64,000 bases of DNA from Tistrella mobilis (GTDB lineage Bacteria > Pseudomonadota > Alphaproteobacteria > Tistrellales > Tistrellaceae). A model generated the notes under the pieces. That model had not been told where the DNA came from. It worked only from the letters and a program-made list of their open reading frames with translations, and searched no databases. The stretch is from the NCBI RefSeq assembly GCF_039634785.1, contig NZ_JBBIAB010000001.1, positions 186,001 through 250,000 on the forward strand, in the 5' to 3' direction. Position 1 is the first letter of the stretch, and each line of letters opens with the position of its first letter. This document shows, piece after piece, positions 52,328-61,085 of the stretch. The translations under genes were made by a program, and so were the position numbers.

Positions 52328-54250
52328 ATGGATTGCTGCCACGGCCAGGCCACCCGCACCCTCGACGTGCTGCACCCGCTGCGTCCGCTGTCACCGGACG
52401 AGATCCGCAAGGCGGTCTCGATCGTCCGCACCCGGCCCGAACTGGCCGGGCTCGCCATCGAAACCGTCGAGTTGAAAGAGCCCGACAAGGCCGCCTATCG
52501 GGCCGGGAGCCCGGTCCCGCGTGAGGCGCGGGTCAACCTGTTCAGCCTGCACCGGCTGGGCGTCACCCGCACCGTGGTCGACCTGGATGCGGGCGCCGTC
52601 ACCGCGGTCACCGAAGCGCCGGATGCCCGGCCGATGATCCAGCTGGAACAGTTCATGGCGATCGAGGACATCGTGAAGGCGAGCCCCGATTTCGTCGCCG
52701 CCTGTGCGAAGCGCGGCATTACCGACATGGCGATGGTCTGCGTCGACCCCTGGTCGGCGGGCAATTTCTCGGTGCCGGGAGAGGAAGACCGCCATCTCTG
52801 CCACACCTTCGCCTGGCTGCGGCTGCGCGAGAACGAAAACTTCTACGCCCATCCGATCGAGGGCGTGAATGCGGTGGTCGACCTGAAGACGCAGGAGGTC
52901 ATCCGGGTCGACGATTACGGCGTCGTGCCGGTGCCGATGGGAGAGCACAATTACGAATCCCAGTTCCGCGACAGCTTCCGCCCGGCGCTGAAGCCGCTCA
53001 ACGTGGTTCAGCCCGAAGGCGTCAGCTTCCGCCTCGACGGCCCCGTGCTCAGCTGGGACAAGTGGTCGCTGGTGGTGGGCTTCAATGCCCGCGAATCGCT
53101 CACCCTCCACGACATCCGCTATGACGGCCGGCCGGTCATCCACCGCGCCTCGCTGGTCGAGATGGTTGTGCCCTATGGCAGCCCCGACAACGGCCATTTC
53201 CGCAAGAACGTGTTCGACATCGGCGAATACGGCATCGGCAAGCTCGCCAATTCGCTCAAGCTCGGCTGCGACTGCCTGGGCGCCATCGAATATCTCGACG
53301 TCCATCTCGCCACCATGAGCGGCGAGGTGATGACCATCGAGAAGGCGATCTGCATCCATGAAGAGGATTCCGGCCTGCTCTGGAAGCACTGGGACTTCCG
53401 CACCGAACGGGCCGAGGTGCGCCGGGCGCGCAAGCTGGTGGTGTCGTGCATCTGCACGGTCGGCAATTACGAATATGCGCTCTACTGGTACTTCCACATC
53501 GACGGCACGATCGAGTTCGAGATGAAGGCGACGGGCATCATCAACACCGCCGCCTGCATCCCCGGCCAGCCGCCCAAATACGGCCGCGAGGTGGCGCCGG
53601 GGGTGGTCGGCCATATCCATCAGCACATTTTCTGCGCCCGGCTGGACATGGCGATCGACGGCGACGCCAACAGCTTCGTCGAGTGCAACACCTATGCCGA
53701 GGCGCCGGGCCCCGACAACCCCTATGGCAATGCCTTCTACGAGGCCCAGACGGTGCTGAAGACCGAGCTGGAGGCCTGCCGGCGGATCGATCCCGCCAGC
53801 CATCGTTATTGGAAGGTGATCAACCCCGGCCGGCTGAACCATGCCGGCACGCCGGTCGCCTACAAGCTGGAACCCGGCCATTGCGTCACCCCCTTCGTCC
53901 ATCCCGACAGCCCCTCGGGAAAGCGGGCGGGCTTCGTGCAGAACCATGTCTGGGTCACCGCCTATGATCCGGAAGAGCGCTTCCCGGCGGGCGAGCATAT
54001 GAACCATTCGACCGGCGCCGGCGGCCTGCCCGATTTCGTGAAGCAGGACCGGCCGATCGAGAATGCCGACATCGTGCTCTGGCATGTCTTCGGCCTGCAC
54101 CACCCGGTCCGGATCGAGGATTTCCCCGTCCAGCCCTGCGTGATGACCGGCTTCAAGCTGATGCCGTCGGGTTTCTTCAACGGCAATCCCTGCATCGACA
54201 TGGCGCCCGAGACCAACGCCGCCAGCTGCTGCGCCCACGCCTCGGCCTGA
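52328..54250 (+). CDS. Copper amine oxidase (primary-amine oxidase)
   Basis: A 640-residue quinoenzyme that oxidises primary amines to aldehydes with release of ammonia and H2O2. The topaquinone precursor is Tyr381 in GNYEYALYW, the catalytic base Asp297 in VFDIGEYG, and copper ligands His431, His433 (HIHQHIF) and His592 (GLHHPVR). These numbers coincide with Arthrobacter globiformis phenylethylamine oxidase. No signal peptide is seen, so it appears cytoplasmic, unlike enteric TynA. The permease upstream and TauE/SafE-like protein downstream form its operon. Substrates are probably phenethylamine, tyramine or histamine. Confidence 0.93.
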   Translation: MDCCHGQATRTLDVLHPLRPLSPDEIRKAVSIVRTRPELAGLAIETVELKEPDKAAYRAGSPVPREARVNLFSLHRLGVTRTVVDLDAGAVTAVTEAPDARPMIQLEQFMAIEDIVKASPDFVAACAKRGITDMAMVCVDPWSAGNFSVPGEEDRHLCHTFAWLRLRENENFYAHPIEGVNAVVDLKTQEVIRVDDYGVVPVPMGEHNYESQFRDSFRPALKPLNVVQPEGVSFRLDGPVLSWDKWSLVVGFNARESLTLHDIRYDGRPVIHRASLVEMVVPYGSPDNGHFRKNVFDIGEYGIGKLANSLKLGCDCLGAIEYLDVHLATMSGEVMTIEKAICIHEEDSGLLWKHWDFRTERAEVRRARKLVVSCICTVGNYEYALYWYFHIDGTIEFEMKATGIINTAACIPGQPPKYGREVAPGVVGHIHQHIFCARLDMAIDGDANSFVECNTYAEAPGPDNPYGNAFYEAQTVLKTELEACRRIDPASHRYWKVINPGRLNHAGTPVAYKLEPGHCVTPFVHPDSPSGKRAGFVQNHVWVTAYDPEERFPAGEHMNHSTGAGGLPDFVKQDRPIENADIVLWHVFGLHHPVRIEDFPVQPCVMTGFKLMPSGFFNGNPCIDMAPETNAASCCAHASA

Positions 54251-54278
54251 GGCGCACAAAGGCCTGAGGCGCACAAAG
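54245..54278. repeat. Perfect 17-bp tandem duplication spanning the amine oxidase stop
   Basis: GCCTGAGGCGCACAAAG at 54245-54261 is repeated exactly at 54262-54278. The first unit includes the TGA stop of the amine oxidase (54248-54250); the second carries a copy of the same stop. Confidence 0.9.
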
Positions 54279-54285
54279 GTACGAC

Positions 54286-54306
54286 GGGAGAGGGAGGGGG
54301 AGAGGG
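54286..54306 (+). other. G-quadruplex-forming motif at the TauE/SafE ribosome binding site
   Basis: Four G-runs of 3, 3, 5 and 3 bases with loops AGA, A and AGA lie directly before the ATG at 54309. The same purine run provides the only Shine-Dalgarno sequence of the gene. Folding of the mRNA here would block initiation, so it could be a control point; this is inferred from sequence only. Confidence 0.6.
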
Positions 54307-54308
54307 TC

Positions 54309-55016
54309 ATGGCCGTGCTGCCGACCTTCATGGGCGGGCTGCTTCTGGGGCTGGCGGGCAGCCTGCATTGCGCCGGCATCTGCGGCGGCATCGCCTCTGC
54401 CACCCTGCTTGCCGCCCGGCCCGCCGCCACGGCCCGCGGCCGGGCCGGGGCGCTGCTGCGCATCCAGTCGGGGCGGGCGCTCACCTACACTCTGGCCGGC
54501 GCCGTGGCCGGGACCGGCTCGGCCGGGGTCGCCGGGCTGCTCGATCTGGCCGGCGCCAACCAGCTGCTCAGGGTTGCAGCGGCGCTGAACCTGCTCTGGG
54601 TGGGGGCCGCCCTGGCCGGCATCGGCCGGGGGCCACGGCTGCTCGACGGCCTGGCCCGCCGGGCGGGTGCCGCCGCAGCCGGGCTGCTGCCGCAGCCGGT
54701 TCCCGCCGGCCCCGGTGTCCGCGCCGTCGCATTGGGGGCGGTCTGGGGGCTGATGCCCTGCGGCATGGTCTATGCCGCCCTGCTCACCGCCCTGCTCGCC
54801 GGATCCGCCACCGGCGGCGCGCTGGTGATGGCGGGCTTCGCCCTCGGCACCATGCCGGCGGTCGCCGCCGCGGCACTCGGGGCGGGCGGGCTCATCACCC
54901 GGGCCCGCCACGGCGCACCACGGCTGCGGCTGGCGGCGGGTGTCGGTCTGGGTCTGATCGGCCTCGTCACCCTGGCGGTGCCGCCGGCCCTGCTCACCGA
55001 AATCTGCCTGTTTTAG
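54309..55016 (+). CDS. Sulfite exporter TauE/SafE family membrane protein
   Basis: A 235-residue inner-membrane protein of six to seven helices, the UreH-like branch of the TauE/SafE family. The N-terminal GSLHCAGICGG carries two Cys and one His in a pattern shared by copper-associated members, and WGLMPCGMVYAALLTALLAG provides a third Cys in the second half. It follows the copper amine oxidase by 58 bp in the same direction. The family name does not fix the substrate; in this setting a role in copper supply to the oxidase is attractive but unproven. Its stop codon is within an inverted repeat. Confidence 0.83.
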   Translation: MAVLPTFMGGLLLGLAGSLHCAGICGGIASATLLAARPAATARGRAGALLRIQSGRALTYTLAGAVAGTGSAGVAGLLDLAGANQLLRVAAALNLLWVGAALAGIGRGPRLLDGLARRAGAAAAGLLPQPVPAGPGVRAVALGAVWGLMPCGMVYAALLTALLAGSATGGALVMAGFALGTMPAVAAAALGAGGLITRARHGAPRLRLAAGVGLGLIGLVTLAVPPALLTEICLF

Positions 55017-55061
55017 ATGCATGATCCCTGGAATCATTCTGATTGACTAAAAACAGGGCAG
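55004..55061. promoter_or_regulatory. Imperfect inverted repeat between TauE/SafE and AraC genes
   Basis: CTGCCTGTTTTAG (55004-55016, containing the TauE/SafE stop) is mirrored by CTAAAAACAGGGCAG (55047-55061) with two extra bases. Between the arms lies a quasi-palindrome around CCCTGG. It could be a terminator of the amine operon, or an operator for the AraC gene that follows. Confidence 0.45.
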
Positions 55062-55195
55062 ACAAAGCCGAAGAACCGGCCCCGCCCGGCGGCTTTATCC
55101 CGCAGACCGGGCCACTCTCTCGCTCTTCGAAATAACGGTACGCATCTTGCAAGACGAAGGGGCCCCCGACTCCGAGTAAAACGAGAGTCCGGCCC

Positions 55196-56206
55196 ATGAT
55201 CTCGCCCCATCACTTCGGTACCATCACCTCGGGCGCCATTGACGGACTGACCTCGATCATCAGGTCGAAGGGCGGCAGGCCGGAAGAGGTCTATGCCCGG
55301 ATCGGCCTGCCGCCCGAGCCGGGCGGGGCCGAGGTTCTGCCGCTCGCCAGCTTCACCGCCACCCTGGAAGCCGCCGCCGCCGATACCGGCTCCACCACCT
55401 TCGGGCTCGATTACGGCCGGGTCTTCGACATCCGCCGGCTGGGCGGGGTGGGGGAGGTGTTTCACTGCGATCTGACGGTCGGCGGCGCGCTGGAGAAGTT
55501 CTGCCGCTATCTGCCCACCGCCCAGGACAACACCCGGGTCCGGCTGGAGGTCGCGGGCGATCTTGCCCGGCTGTCCTACGAAATCGAGGATCCGACGGTG
55601 CATGAACGGGCCCAGGACGCCAATTTCACCCTGGCGCTGCAGCATCATGTCGTGGCCTGGCTGGCCGGGCCGCGCTTCCGGGCGAGCCGGGTGGAGTTCC
55701 GCCACCAGCCCCAGGGCGACGTGCCCGACTATCGCCATCATTTCGACTGCCCGGTCCGCTTCGGTGCGCGCGAGAACGCGCTGCTCTTCCCCGCCCACTG
55801 GCTGGATGCCGCAATCCCGACCGCCGATCCCGGCCGCTGCCGGCGGGTGGAAGACGATCTCGCCCGCCGGATGGCCCGCCACACCGCCCGGATCGATTTC
55901 ACCGCCGGCATCGAGGCCTGGATGGTCGAGGCGCTGCATCGCGGCATGCCGGTGGAACTGGCCGGCCTCGCCGCCGATCTGGGCATGAGCCCGCGCACCC
56001 TGCAGCGCAAGCTCGACGCCGCGGGCGTGGCCTTCGCCGATCTGCGCAACCGGGTCCGGCTGCGCCTCGCCCGGGCGATGCTGACCGAAACCCGGATGCC
56101 GGTCACCCAGATCGCGCTGCATCTGGGCTATAGCGAAACCAGCGCCTTCACCCGTGCCTTCAAGGCGATGACCGGCCGGTCACCCGCCGCCTTCAGGGCG
56201 GCATAA
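55196..56206 (+). CDS. AraC family transcriptional regulator
   Basis: A 336-residue regulator. The N-terminal ligand-sensing region of about 220 residues is of the Arabinose_bd-like (DUF) type seen in OruR/ArgR-like and hydrolase regulators. The C-terminal DNA-binding domain has two helix-turn-helix motifs: VELAGLAADLGMSPRTLQRK and PVTQIALHLGYSETSAFTRA with the closing PAAFRA. It lies downstream of the amine oxidase operon on the same strand, with 179 bp of its own leader, and is a candidate activator of that operon. A role for exonuclease III downstream is not implied. Confidence 0.9.
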   Translation: MISPHHFGTITSGAIDGLTSIIRSKGGRPEEVYARIGLPPEPGGAEVLPLASFTATLEAAAADTGSTTFGLDYGRVFDIRRLGGVGEVFHCDLTVGGALEKFCRYLPTAQDNTRVRLEVAGDLARLSYEIEDPTVHERAQDANFTLALQHHVVAWLAGPRFRASRVEFRHQPQGDVPDYRHHFDCPVRFGARENALLFPAHWLDAAIPTADPGRCRRVEDDLARRMARHTARIDFTAGIEAWMVEALHRGMPVELAGLAADLGMSPRTLQRKLDAAGVAFADLRNRVRLRLARAMLTETRMPVTQIALHLGYSETSAFTRAFKAMTGRSPAAFRAA

Positions 56207-56289
56207 CTCCAGATCGCCGGCCGCCGGGCTTGTCACCGGCAGCCGGGTCCGCGAAGATCGGCGACCCGTTCCCGCCGGAGACGCCGCCG

Positions 56290-57096
56290 ATGACCGACCG
56301 CCTGCGCCTGATCACCTGGAACATCAATTCGCTGCGGCTGCGCATGCCGCTGCTGGGCCGGGTGGTGGAGGAGACCCGCCCCGACGTGGTCTGCCTGCAG
56401 GAGACCAAGGTCGACGACGCCAATTTTCCGCTGGAAGCCGTGCAGGCGCTGGGCTTCGCCCATGTCTCGTTCCGCGGCGACAAGGGCTATAACGGCGTCG
56501 CGATCCTGTCGAAGCGGCCGATCGAACCCGCCGGCCACCGCTTCTGGGGTGGTGTCGAGGATGCCCGCCACATCTCGGCCCGCCTGCCCGACGGCATGAT
56601 CGTGCACAATTTCTACGTGCCGGCCGGCGGCGATGTCCCCGACCCCGAGGTCAATCCGAAATTCGCCCATAAGCTGCGCTTCCTGGACGATCTGACCGCC
56701 TGGGGGCCAGAGATCGCCGGCAGCACCGCGCCGCGGATCATGGTCGGCGACCTCAATATCGCGCCGCTCGAAACCGATGTCTGGAGCCACAAGCAGCTGC
56801 TGAAGGTGGTCAGCCACACGCCCGTCGAGGTCGAAAAGCTCGACGCCGTCCAGGCCGCCGGTGCCTGGGTCGACGTGGTCCGCCAGGTCATCCCGCCCGA
56901 ACAGAAGCTCTATTCCTGGTGGTCCTACCGTGCCCGCGACTGGGCCGCCGCCGATCGCGGCCGCCGGCTCGACCACATCTGGACCGACGCGACCCTGGCC
57001 CCCCGGGTGCGCGGCGCCCTGGTCCTGAAAGAGGCGCGCGGCTGGGAACAGCCCTCCGACCATGTGCCGGTGATGGTCGATATCGATCCGGCCTGA
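56290..57096 (+). CDS. xth: Exodeoxyribonuclease III
   Basis: A 268-residue AP endonuclease and 3' exonuclease for base-excision repair. Conserved residues are visible: ITWNINSLRLR (Asn7-type), VCLQETKVDDANFP with the metal Glu, NFYVPAGGD (catalytic Tyr), VGDLNIAPLETDVW, LYSWWSYRARDW, RLDHIW, and SDHVPVMVDI (final catalytic His). The start MTDRLRLITWNIN is a clean fit, and the open frame back to 56230 is not. It has the length of the bacterial XthA group. It is followed by 19 bp, then the convergent methyltransferase gene. Confidence 0.95.
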   Translation: MTDRLRLITWNINSLRLRMPLLGRVVEETRPDVVCLQETKVDDANFPLEAVQALGFAHVSFRGDKGYNGVAILSKRPIEPAGHRFWGGVEDARHISARLPDGMIVHNFYVPAGGDVPDPEVNPKFAHKLRFLDDLTAWGPEIAGSTAPRIMVGDLNIAPLETDVWSHKQLLKVVSHTPVEVEKLDAVQAAGAWVDVVRQVIPPEQKLYSWWSYRARDWAAADRGRRLDHIWTDATLAPRVRGALVLKEARGWEQPSDHVPVMVDIDPA

Positions 57097-57115
57097 GAGC
57101 CGGACCTCCGACACA

Positions 57116-57862
57116 TCACCGCTTCATCAACGCGAAGACGCCCCATCCGAGATAGTCACGGGTATGGGCGGCATAGCGCACCGGCTCGGTCGTCAGTCTG
57201 GCGCGCACCTCGCCTGCAAGCTCGTCATCCGGATTGGCATCCAGCCACCGCCGCATGGTGAGCCATTTGGCCGCCTCGTATCTGTCCCACCCGTCCTGGT
57301 CGGCCAGAACCATTTCCACCACGTCGTAACCAAGATGCCCGAAAGAGGCGAGCCGTTCGGGAAGCGGCAGAAAATCGGCAATGCCGCCGGCAAGGCATCC
57401 CCGGGCGACCTCGTCGGTCGGAGGCAGGCGACGCCAGTAGGGTTCGCCGATCAGGATGATGCCACCGGGGCGCAGGCTGCGTGCCAGAAGCTCGACCGTG
57501 CCGTCAACGCCGCCGGCAATCCAGGTCGCGCCGACACAGGCCGCCACATCGACCTTCCGGTCAGAGACATGACCGGCCGCATCGTCGTGGATGAAGCTGA
57601 CCTGGTGGGCGACGCCGAGGTCTTCGGCCCGGCGCCGTGCCTGCCGGGTGAACAGCGCACTCATGTCGATGCCGGTGCCGGTGATGCCGTGATCGCGCGC
57701 CCAGGTGCAGAGCATCTCACCCGATCCGCTGCCCAGATCGAGCACCCGGGCCCCCGGCTTCAGACGCAATGCGGCCCCCAGCGTGGCAAGCTTTTCGGGA
57801 GTGATCGGGTTGTGGATGCGGTGTGCACTTTCGGTGATGTTGAAGATCCGCGGAATGTCCAT
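57116..57862 (-). CDS. Class I SAM-dependent methyltransferase
   Basis: A 248-residue methyltransferase with a Rossmann-like core. Motif I is ARVLDLGSGSGEML near residue 38, followed by GTGIDMSALFTRQAR (motif post-I) and DVAACVGATWIAGGVD (motif II). The C-terminal part has a long helical region with Trp-rich DGWDRYEAAKWLTMRRWLD. The acceptor is unknown, and could be a small metabolite since no protein-binding region is seen. The codon use is slightly less GC-extreme than its neighbours, which might mean a later acquisition. It stands alone. Confidence 0.85.
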   Translation of the reverse strand: MDIPRIFNITESAHRIHNPITPEKLATLGAALRLKPGARVLDLGSGSGEMLCTWARDHGITGTGIDMSALFTRQARRRAEDLGVAHQVSFIHDDAAGHVSDRKVDVAACVGATWIAGGVDGTVELLARSLRPGGIILIGEPYWRRLPPTDEVARGCLAGGIADFLPLPERLASFGHLGYDVVEMVLADQDGWDRYEAAKWLTMRRWLDANPDDELAGEVRARLTTEPVRYAAHTRDYLGWGVFALMKR

Positions 57863-57990
57863 CGCTGAAGGCGCCCCTCGAACGGCAAGGCTTTGCAGTG
57901 TTCGGCCCGATCATAACGGCCCGATCTGCGGCAACATATCTGGCCGAAGGCGGCATTCCGCCGCAGCAGCCCGGGGCCGGACATGAAAAC

Positions 57991-58014
57991 GGGCGCCGCA
58001 ACAACACGGCGCCC
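57991..58014 (-). terminator. Intrinsic terminator of the solute-binding-protein gene
   Basis: GGGCGCCG at 57991-57998 and CGGCGCCC at 58007-58014 pair across an 8-base loop. On the minus strand the stem is followed by GTTTTC, a short T-run, some 50 bases after the stop of the gene at 58064. Confidence 0.8.
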
Positions 58015-58063
58015 GCAGGTCGGACGGTCCTGTGCCCGTTCGGGCAGAGGGGCATACAGGCCC

Positions 58064-59560
58064 TCAGTCGGCCCAATACATGTCGGTCAGCGGGGTGATC
58101 AGTTCCGGCGCGTTCTTCCAGTAGCCGCGCAGCTTCGCGTCGTAGACGCCGGCCTGGGCCAGCTGGAACAGGAAGCCGTGCACGGCATCGTCGGCCAGTT
58201 TGGTCTGCAGGCCCTTCAGCTTTTCGATCTGCTGCTGCGGGTCGACGGTCTTGCGGAAATCGTCGTACATCGCGCGGAACTCGGGGCTGTCATAGCCGTA
58301 GAAGTACTCCGTGCCCTTGATGTAGTTCGACAGGTCGCGCGGCGAGACATGCGCGATGATCGTCATGTCGTAGAGCTTCTTCTTGTAGACCTCCGACAGC
58401 CAGAACGGGAATTCCACGTTCACCAGCTGGACGCGGATGCCGCCGGCGGCCAGCTGCTCGCGGATGATCTCGCCCGAGCGGCGGGCATAGGGCGGCGGGG
58501 GCAGCTGCAGGGTGGTCTCGAAGCCGTTGGGGAAGCCGGCCTCGGCCAGCAGTTCCTTGGCCTTGGCGACGTCATGCGGATAGCGGCCGGTCAGGTCGAC
58601 ATAGGCCGGGTTGTGGGGCGGGAAATGGCTGCCGATCGGGGTGCCGTAGCCCGACATCGCGCCGTCGATGATCTCCTGACGGTCGAGCAGATGGTTGATC
58701 GCCCGGCGCACGCGGATGTCGTTGAAGGGCGGCTTGGCGTTGTTCATCGCCAGGATCACCTCGCCCTCGGTCGTGCCCGAGACCACGACGAAGCGCTTGT
58801 CCTGCTTGAACTGCTCCAGCGTCTCGGGCGCCGGGATCACCGGGAAGGCGTTGATGTCGCCCGAGAACAGCGCCGCCGCGGCGGTGTTGGGATCGGGGAT
58901 CACCCGGAAGCTCACCTCGCGCAGCTTCGCCTTCGCCGCCAGCCGGTTGGCGTCGTTGCGCTCCAGCACCACGCGATCGCCGCGCACCCATTCCTTCACC
59001 TTGTAGGGGCCCGATCCGACCGGCGTGGTCTTGTTGTTCGCAGCCGTGTCCGGATGCACGATCGCGGCATCGCCCATCGCCAGATTGGCCAGGAAATAGG
59101 CGTCGGGCTCCTTCAGCCGGATGACCACGGTGGTGGCGTCCGGGGTTTCGATGCCGGTGATCAGCGCGAAGATCGTCTTGCTGGGATTGGTGCTGTCCGG
59201 CGCCATCGCTCGTTCGAAGGCGAATTTGACCGTGGAGGCATCCAGCGGCTTGCCGTCGGTGAAGGTCACGCCCTCGTTCAGCTTGAAGGTATAGACCTTG
59301 CCGTCGGGCGACACCTCCCACGACTTCGCCAGCAGCGGCTGCACCGTGCCGGTCTCGTCGGCGGTGGTCAGCGTCTCGAACACGTTCCGGGTCAGGATGG
59401 TGTCGATCGACGCGGTGGCGTCCGAGGTCGGGTCCATCGAGGTCGGCTCCTGCTGGATGCCGATCACGAGGGTATCACGGGGGGCGGCCTCGGCCGCCAT
59501 GACAGCGCCGAACACCGCGAAGGCGGCGACAACGGCAGCTTTAAGCGTGCGACGGTGCAT
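58064..59560 (-). CDS. ABC transporter substrate-binding protein, family 5 (peptide/nickel type)
   Basis: A 498-residue periplasmic binding protein of the DppA/OppA/NikA group. A signal peptide covers about residues 1-25 (AAVVAAFAVFGAVMAAEAAP). The family signature region TSDATASIDTILTRNVFETL follows, and later segments are AINHLLDRQEIIDGAMSGYG and FPPHNPAY, both typical of family 5. No permease or ATPase genes are beside it, so it either works with a transporter encoded elsewhere or has another role. Substrates in this family include peptides, nickel complexes and glutathione. Confidence 0.92.
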   Translation of the reverse strand: MHRRTLKAAVVAAFAVFGAVMAAEAAPRDTLVIGIQQEPTSMDPTSDATASIDTILTRNVFETLTTADETGTVQPLLAKSWEVSPDGKVYTFKLNEGVTFTDGKPLDASTVKFAFERAMAPDSTNPSKTIFALITGIETPDATTVVIRLKEPDAYFLANLAMGDAAIVHPDTAANNKTTPVGSGPYKVKEWVRGDRVVLERNDANRLAAKAKLREVSFRVIPDPNTAAAALFSGDINAFPVIPAPETLEQFKQDKRFVVVSGTTEGEVILAMNNAKPPFNDIRVRRAINHLLDRQEIIDGAMSGYGTPIGSHFPPHNPAYVDLTGRYPHDVAKAKELLAEAGFPNGFETTLQLPPPPYARRSGEIIREQLAAGGIRVQLVNVEFPFWLSEVYKKKLYDMTIIAHVSPRDLSNYIKGTEYFYGYDSPEFRAMYDDFRKTVDPQQQIEKLKGLQTKLADDAVHGFLFQLAQAGVYDAKLRGYWKNAPELITPLTDMYWAD

Positions 59561-59685
59561 GCGGGTGCGATCCTGTTCTTATCTGCAGCCTGAAGACGGC
59601 GGCAACGCCGGGGGAGTGCCGGTGAGCCAGAGAATGGTAGCGGATCGCGACGGAAGTTCTGCAAAAATATGACACTTATATGACA

Positions 59686-59716
59686 GCGCCCGCATCGATC
59701 CTTTCGATGCGGGCGC
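59686..59716 (-). terminator. Hairpin downstream of hslU
   Basis: A 13-bp perfect stem (GCGCCCGCATCGA and its complement) with a 5-base loop lies about 50 bases after the hslU stop on the minus strand. There is no continuous T-run, though an AT-rich stretch with TATATGACA-like repeats follows. It probably ends the hslVU transcript. Confidence 0.7.
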
Positions 59717-59768
59717 CGTTCGGGTCCGGAATATTACGCGCCGGTTGCGGCCGGCGCCATCCCCGGGA

Positions 59769-61085
59769 TCAGAGGATGAACTTGGAGAGATCGGCATCGC
59801 GCGAGATGCCGCCCAGCTGCTTCTCCACATAGGCCGCATCGATCGCGACCGTCTGGCCGGAATGGTCGGTCGCGCCGAAGCTGACCTCGTCGAGCAGCCG
59901 TTCCATCACCGTGTGCAGACGGCGGGCGCCGATATTCTCGACGCCGCGGTTGATCTCGGCGGCGATGTCGGCGATGGCGGCGATGCCGTCGGTCTGGAAG
60001 TCCAGCGTCACCCCCTCGGTGCCGAGCAGGGCGGCATACTGGCGCACCAGGCTCGCCTCGGGCTCGGTCAGGATCCGGACCAGATCGTCGCGCGACAGCG
60101 CTTCCAGCTCCACCCGGATCGGCAGGCGGCCCTGAAGTTCGGGCAAGAGGTCCGAGGGCTTGGCGACATGGAAGGCGCCCGAGGCGATGAACAGGATGTG
60201 GTCGGTCTTGACCGCGCCGTGTTTGGTCGCGACCGAGGTGCCCTCGATCAGCGGCAGCAGGTCGCGCTGCACGCCTTCGCGGCTGACATCGGCCCCGCTG
60301 CGGCCTTCACGGGCGCAGATCTTGTCGATCTCGTCCAGGAAGACGATGCCGTTCTGCTCCACCTGGGCCAGGGCGGTGCGGGTGATCTCTTCCTGGTCGA
60401 GCAGCTTGTCGCTTTCTTCGGTCAGCAGCAGCTCCATGGCCCGCTTGACCGTCAGCTTGCGCCGCGCCTGGCGGCCGCCGAACATCTTCGACATCATGTC
60501 CGACAGGTTCACCATGCCCATCTGGCCGGGCGGCATGCCCGGCACCTCGAAGGCCGGTGCCGCGACCGAGGTCTCGGCGACCTCGATCTCGATCTCGCGA
60601 TCGTCCAGCGTGCCTTCGCGCAGCATCTTGCGGAACTTCTGCCGGGTGTCGGCATTGGCGGTCTCGCCGACCAGGGCGTTCAGCAGCCGCTCTTCGGCGC
60701 CGAGTTCGGCCCGGGCGCGGACATCGCGCCGGCGCTGCTCGCGCACCTGGACCAGCGCCACCTCGACCAGGTCGCGGACGATCTGTTCCACGTCGCGGCC
60801 GACATAGCCGACCTCGGTGAACTTGGTCGCCTCGACCTTCAGGAAGGGCGCGTTGGCCAGCTTGGCCAGCCGGCGCGCGATCTCGGTCTTGCCGACGCCG
60901 GTCGGGCCGATCATCAGGATGTTCTTGGGCAGAACCTCCTCGCGCAGCCCTTCCGGCAGCTGCTGGCGGCGCCAGCGGTTGCGCAGCGCCACGGCCACGG
61001 CGCGCTTGGCCTGGCCCTGGCCCACGATATAGCGGTCGAGTTCCGAGACGATCTCGCGCGGGGTAAAGGCGGGGGTGTCCATCAC
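59769..61085 (-). CDS. hslU: ATP-dependent protease ATPase subunit HslU
   Basis: A 438-residue AAA+ unfoldase that feeds proteins into HslV. The N-domain starts [20 protein letters not shown], Walker A is [15 protein letters not shown] near residue 60, the GYVGRD pore loop follows near residue 90, the I-domain fills about 110-230, Walker B is [11 protein letters not shown] near 250, and the sensor-2 region [15 protein letters not shown] lies near the end. Its ATG overlaps the hslV stop by 4 bp. The C-terminus LSKFIL is the conserved activating tail that docks into HslV. Likely heat-inducible together with hslV. Confidence 0.96.
   Translation of the reverse strand: MMDTPAFTPREIVSELDRYIVGQGQAKRAVAVALRNRWRRQQLPEGLREEVLPKNILMIGPTGVGKTEIARRLAKLANAPFLKVEATKFTEVGYVGRDVEQIVRDLVEVALVQVREQRRRDVRARAELGAEERLLNALVGETANADTRQKFRKMLREGTLDDREIEIEVAETSVAAPAFEVPGMPPGQMGMVNLSDMMSKMFGGRQARRKLTVKRAMELLLTEESDKLLDQEEITRTALAQVEQNGIVFLDEIDKICAREGRSGADVSREGVQRDLLPLIEGTSVATKHGAVKTDHILFIASGAFHVAKPSDLLPELQGRLPIRVELEALSRDDLVRILTEPEASLVRQYAALLGTEGVTLDFQTDGIAAIADIAAEINRGVENIGARRLHTVMERLLDEVSFGATDHSGQTVAIDAAYVEKQLGGISRDADLSKFIL

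Noticed and set aside
57116-57862. Methyltransferase gene as a foreign island
   Set aside because: Its codon use is only slightly less GC-rich, and no repeats, integrase or tRNA junction flank it.
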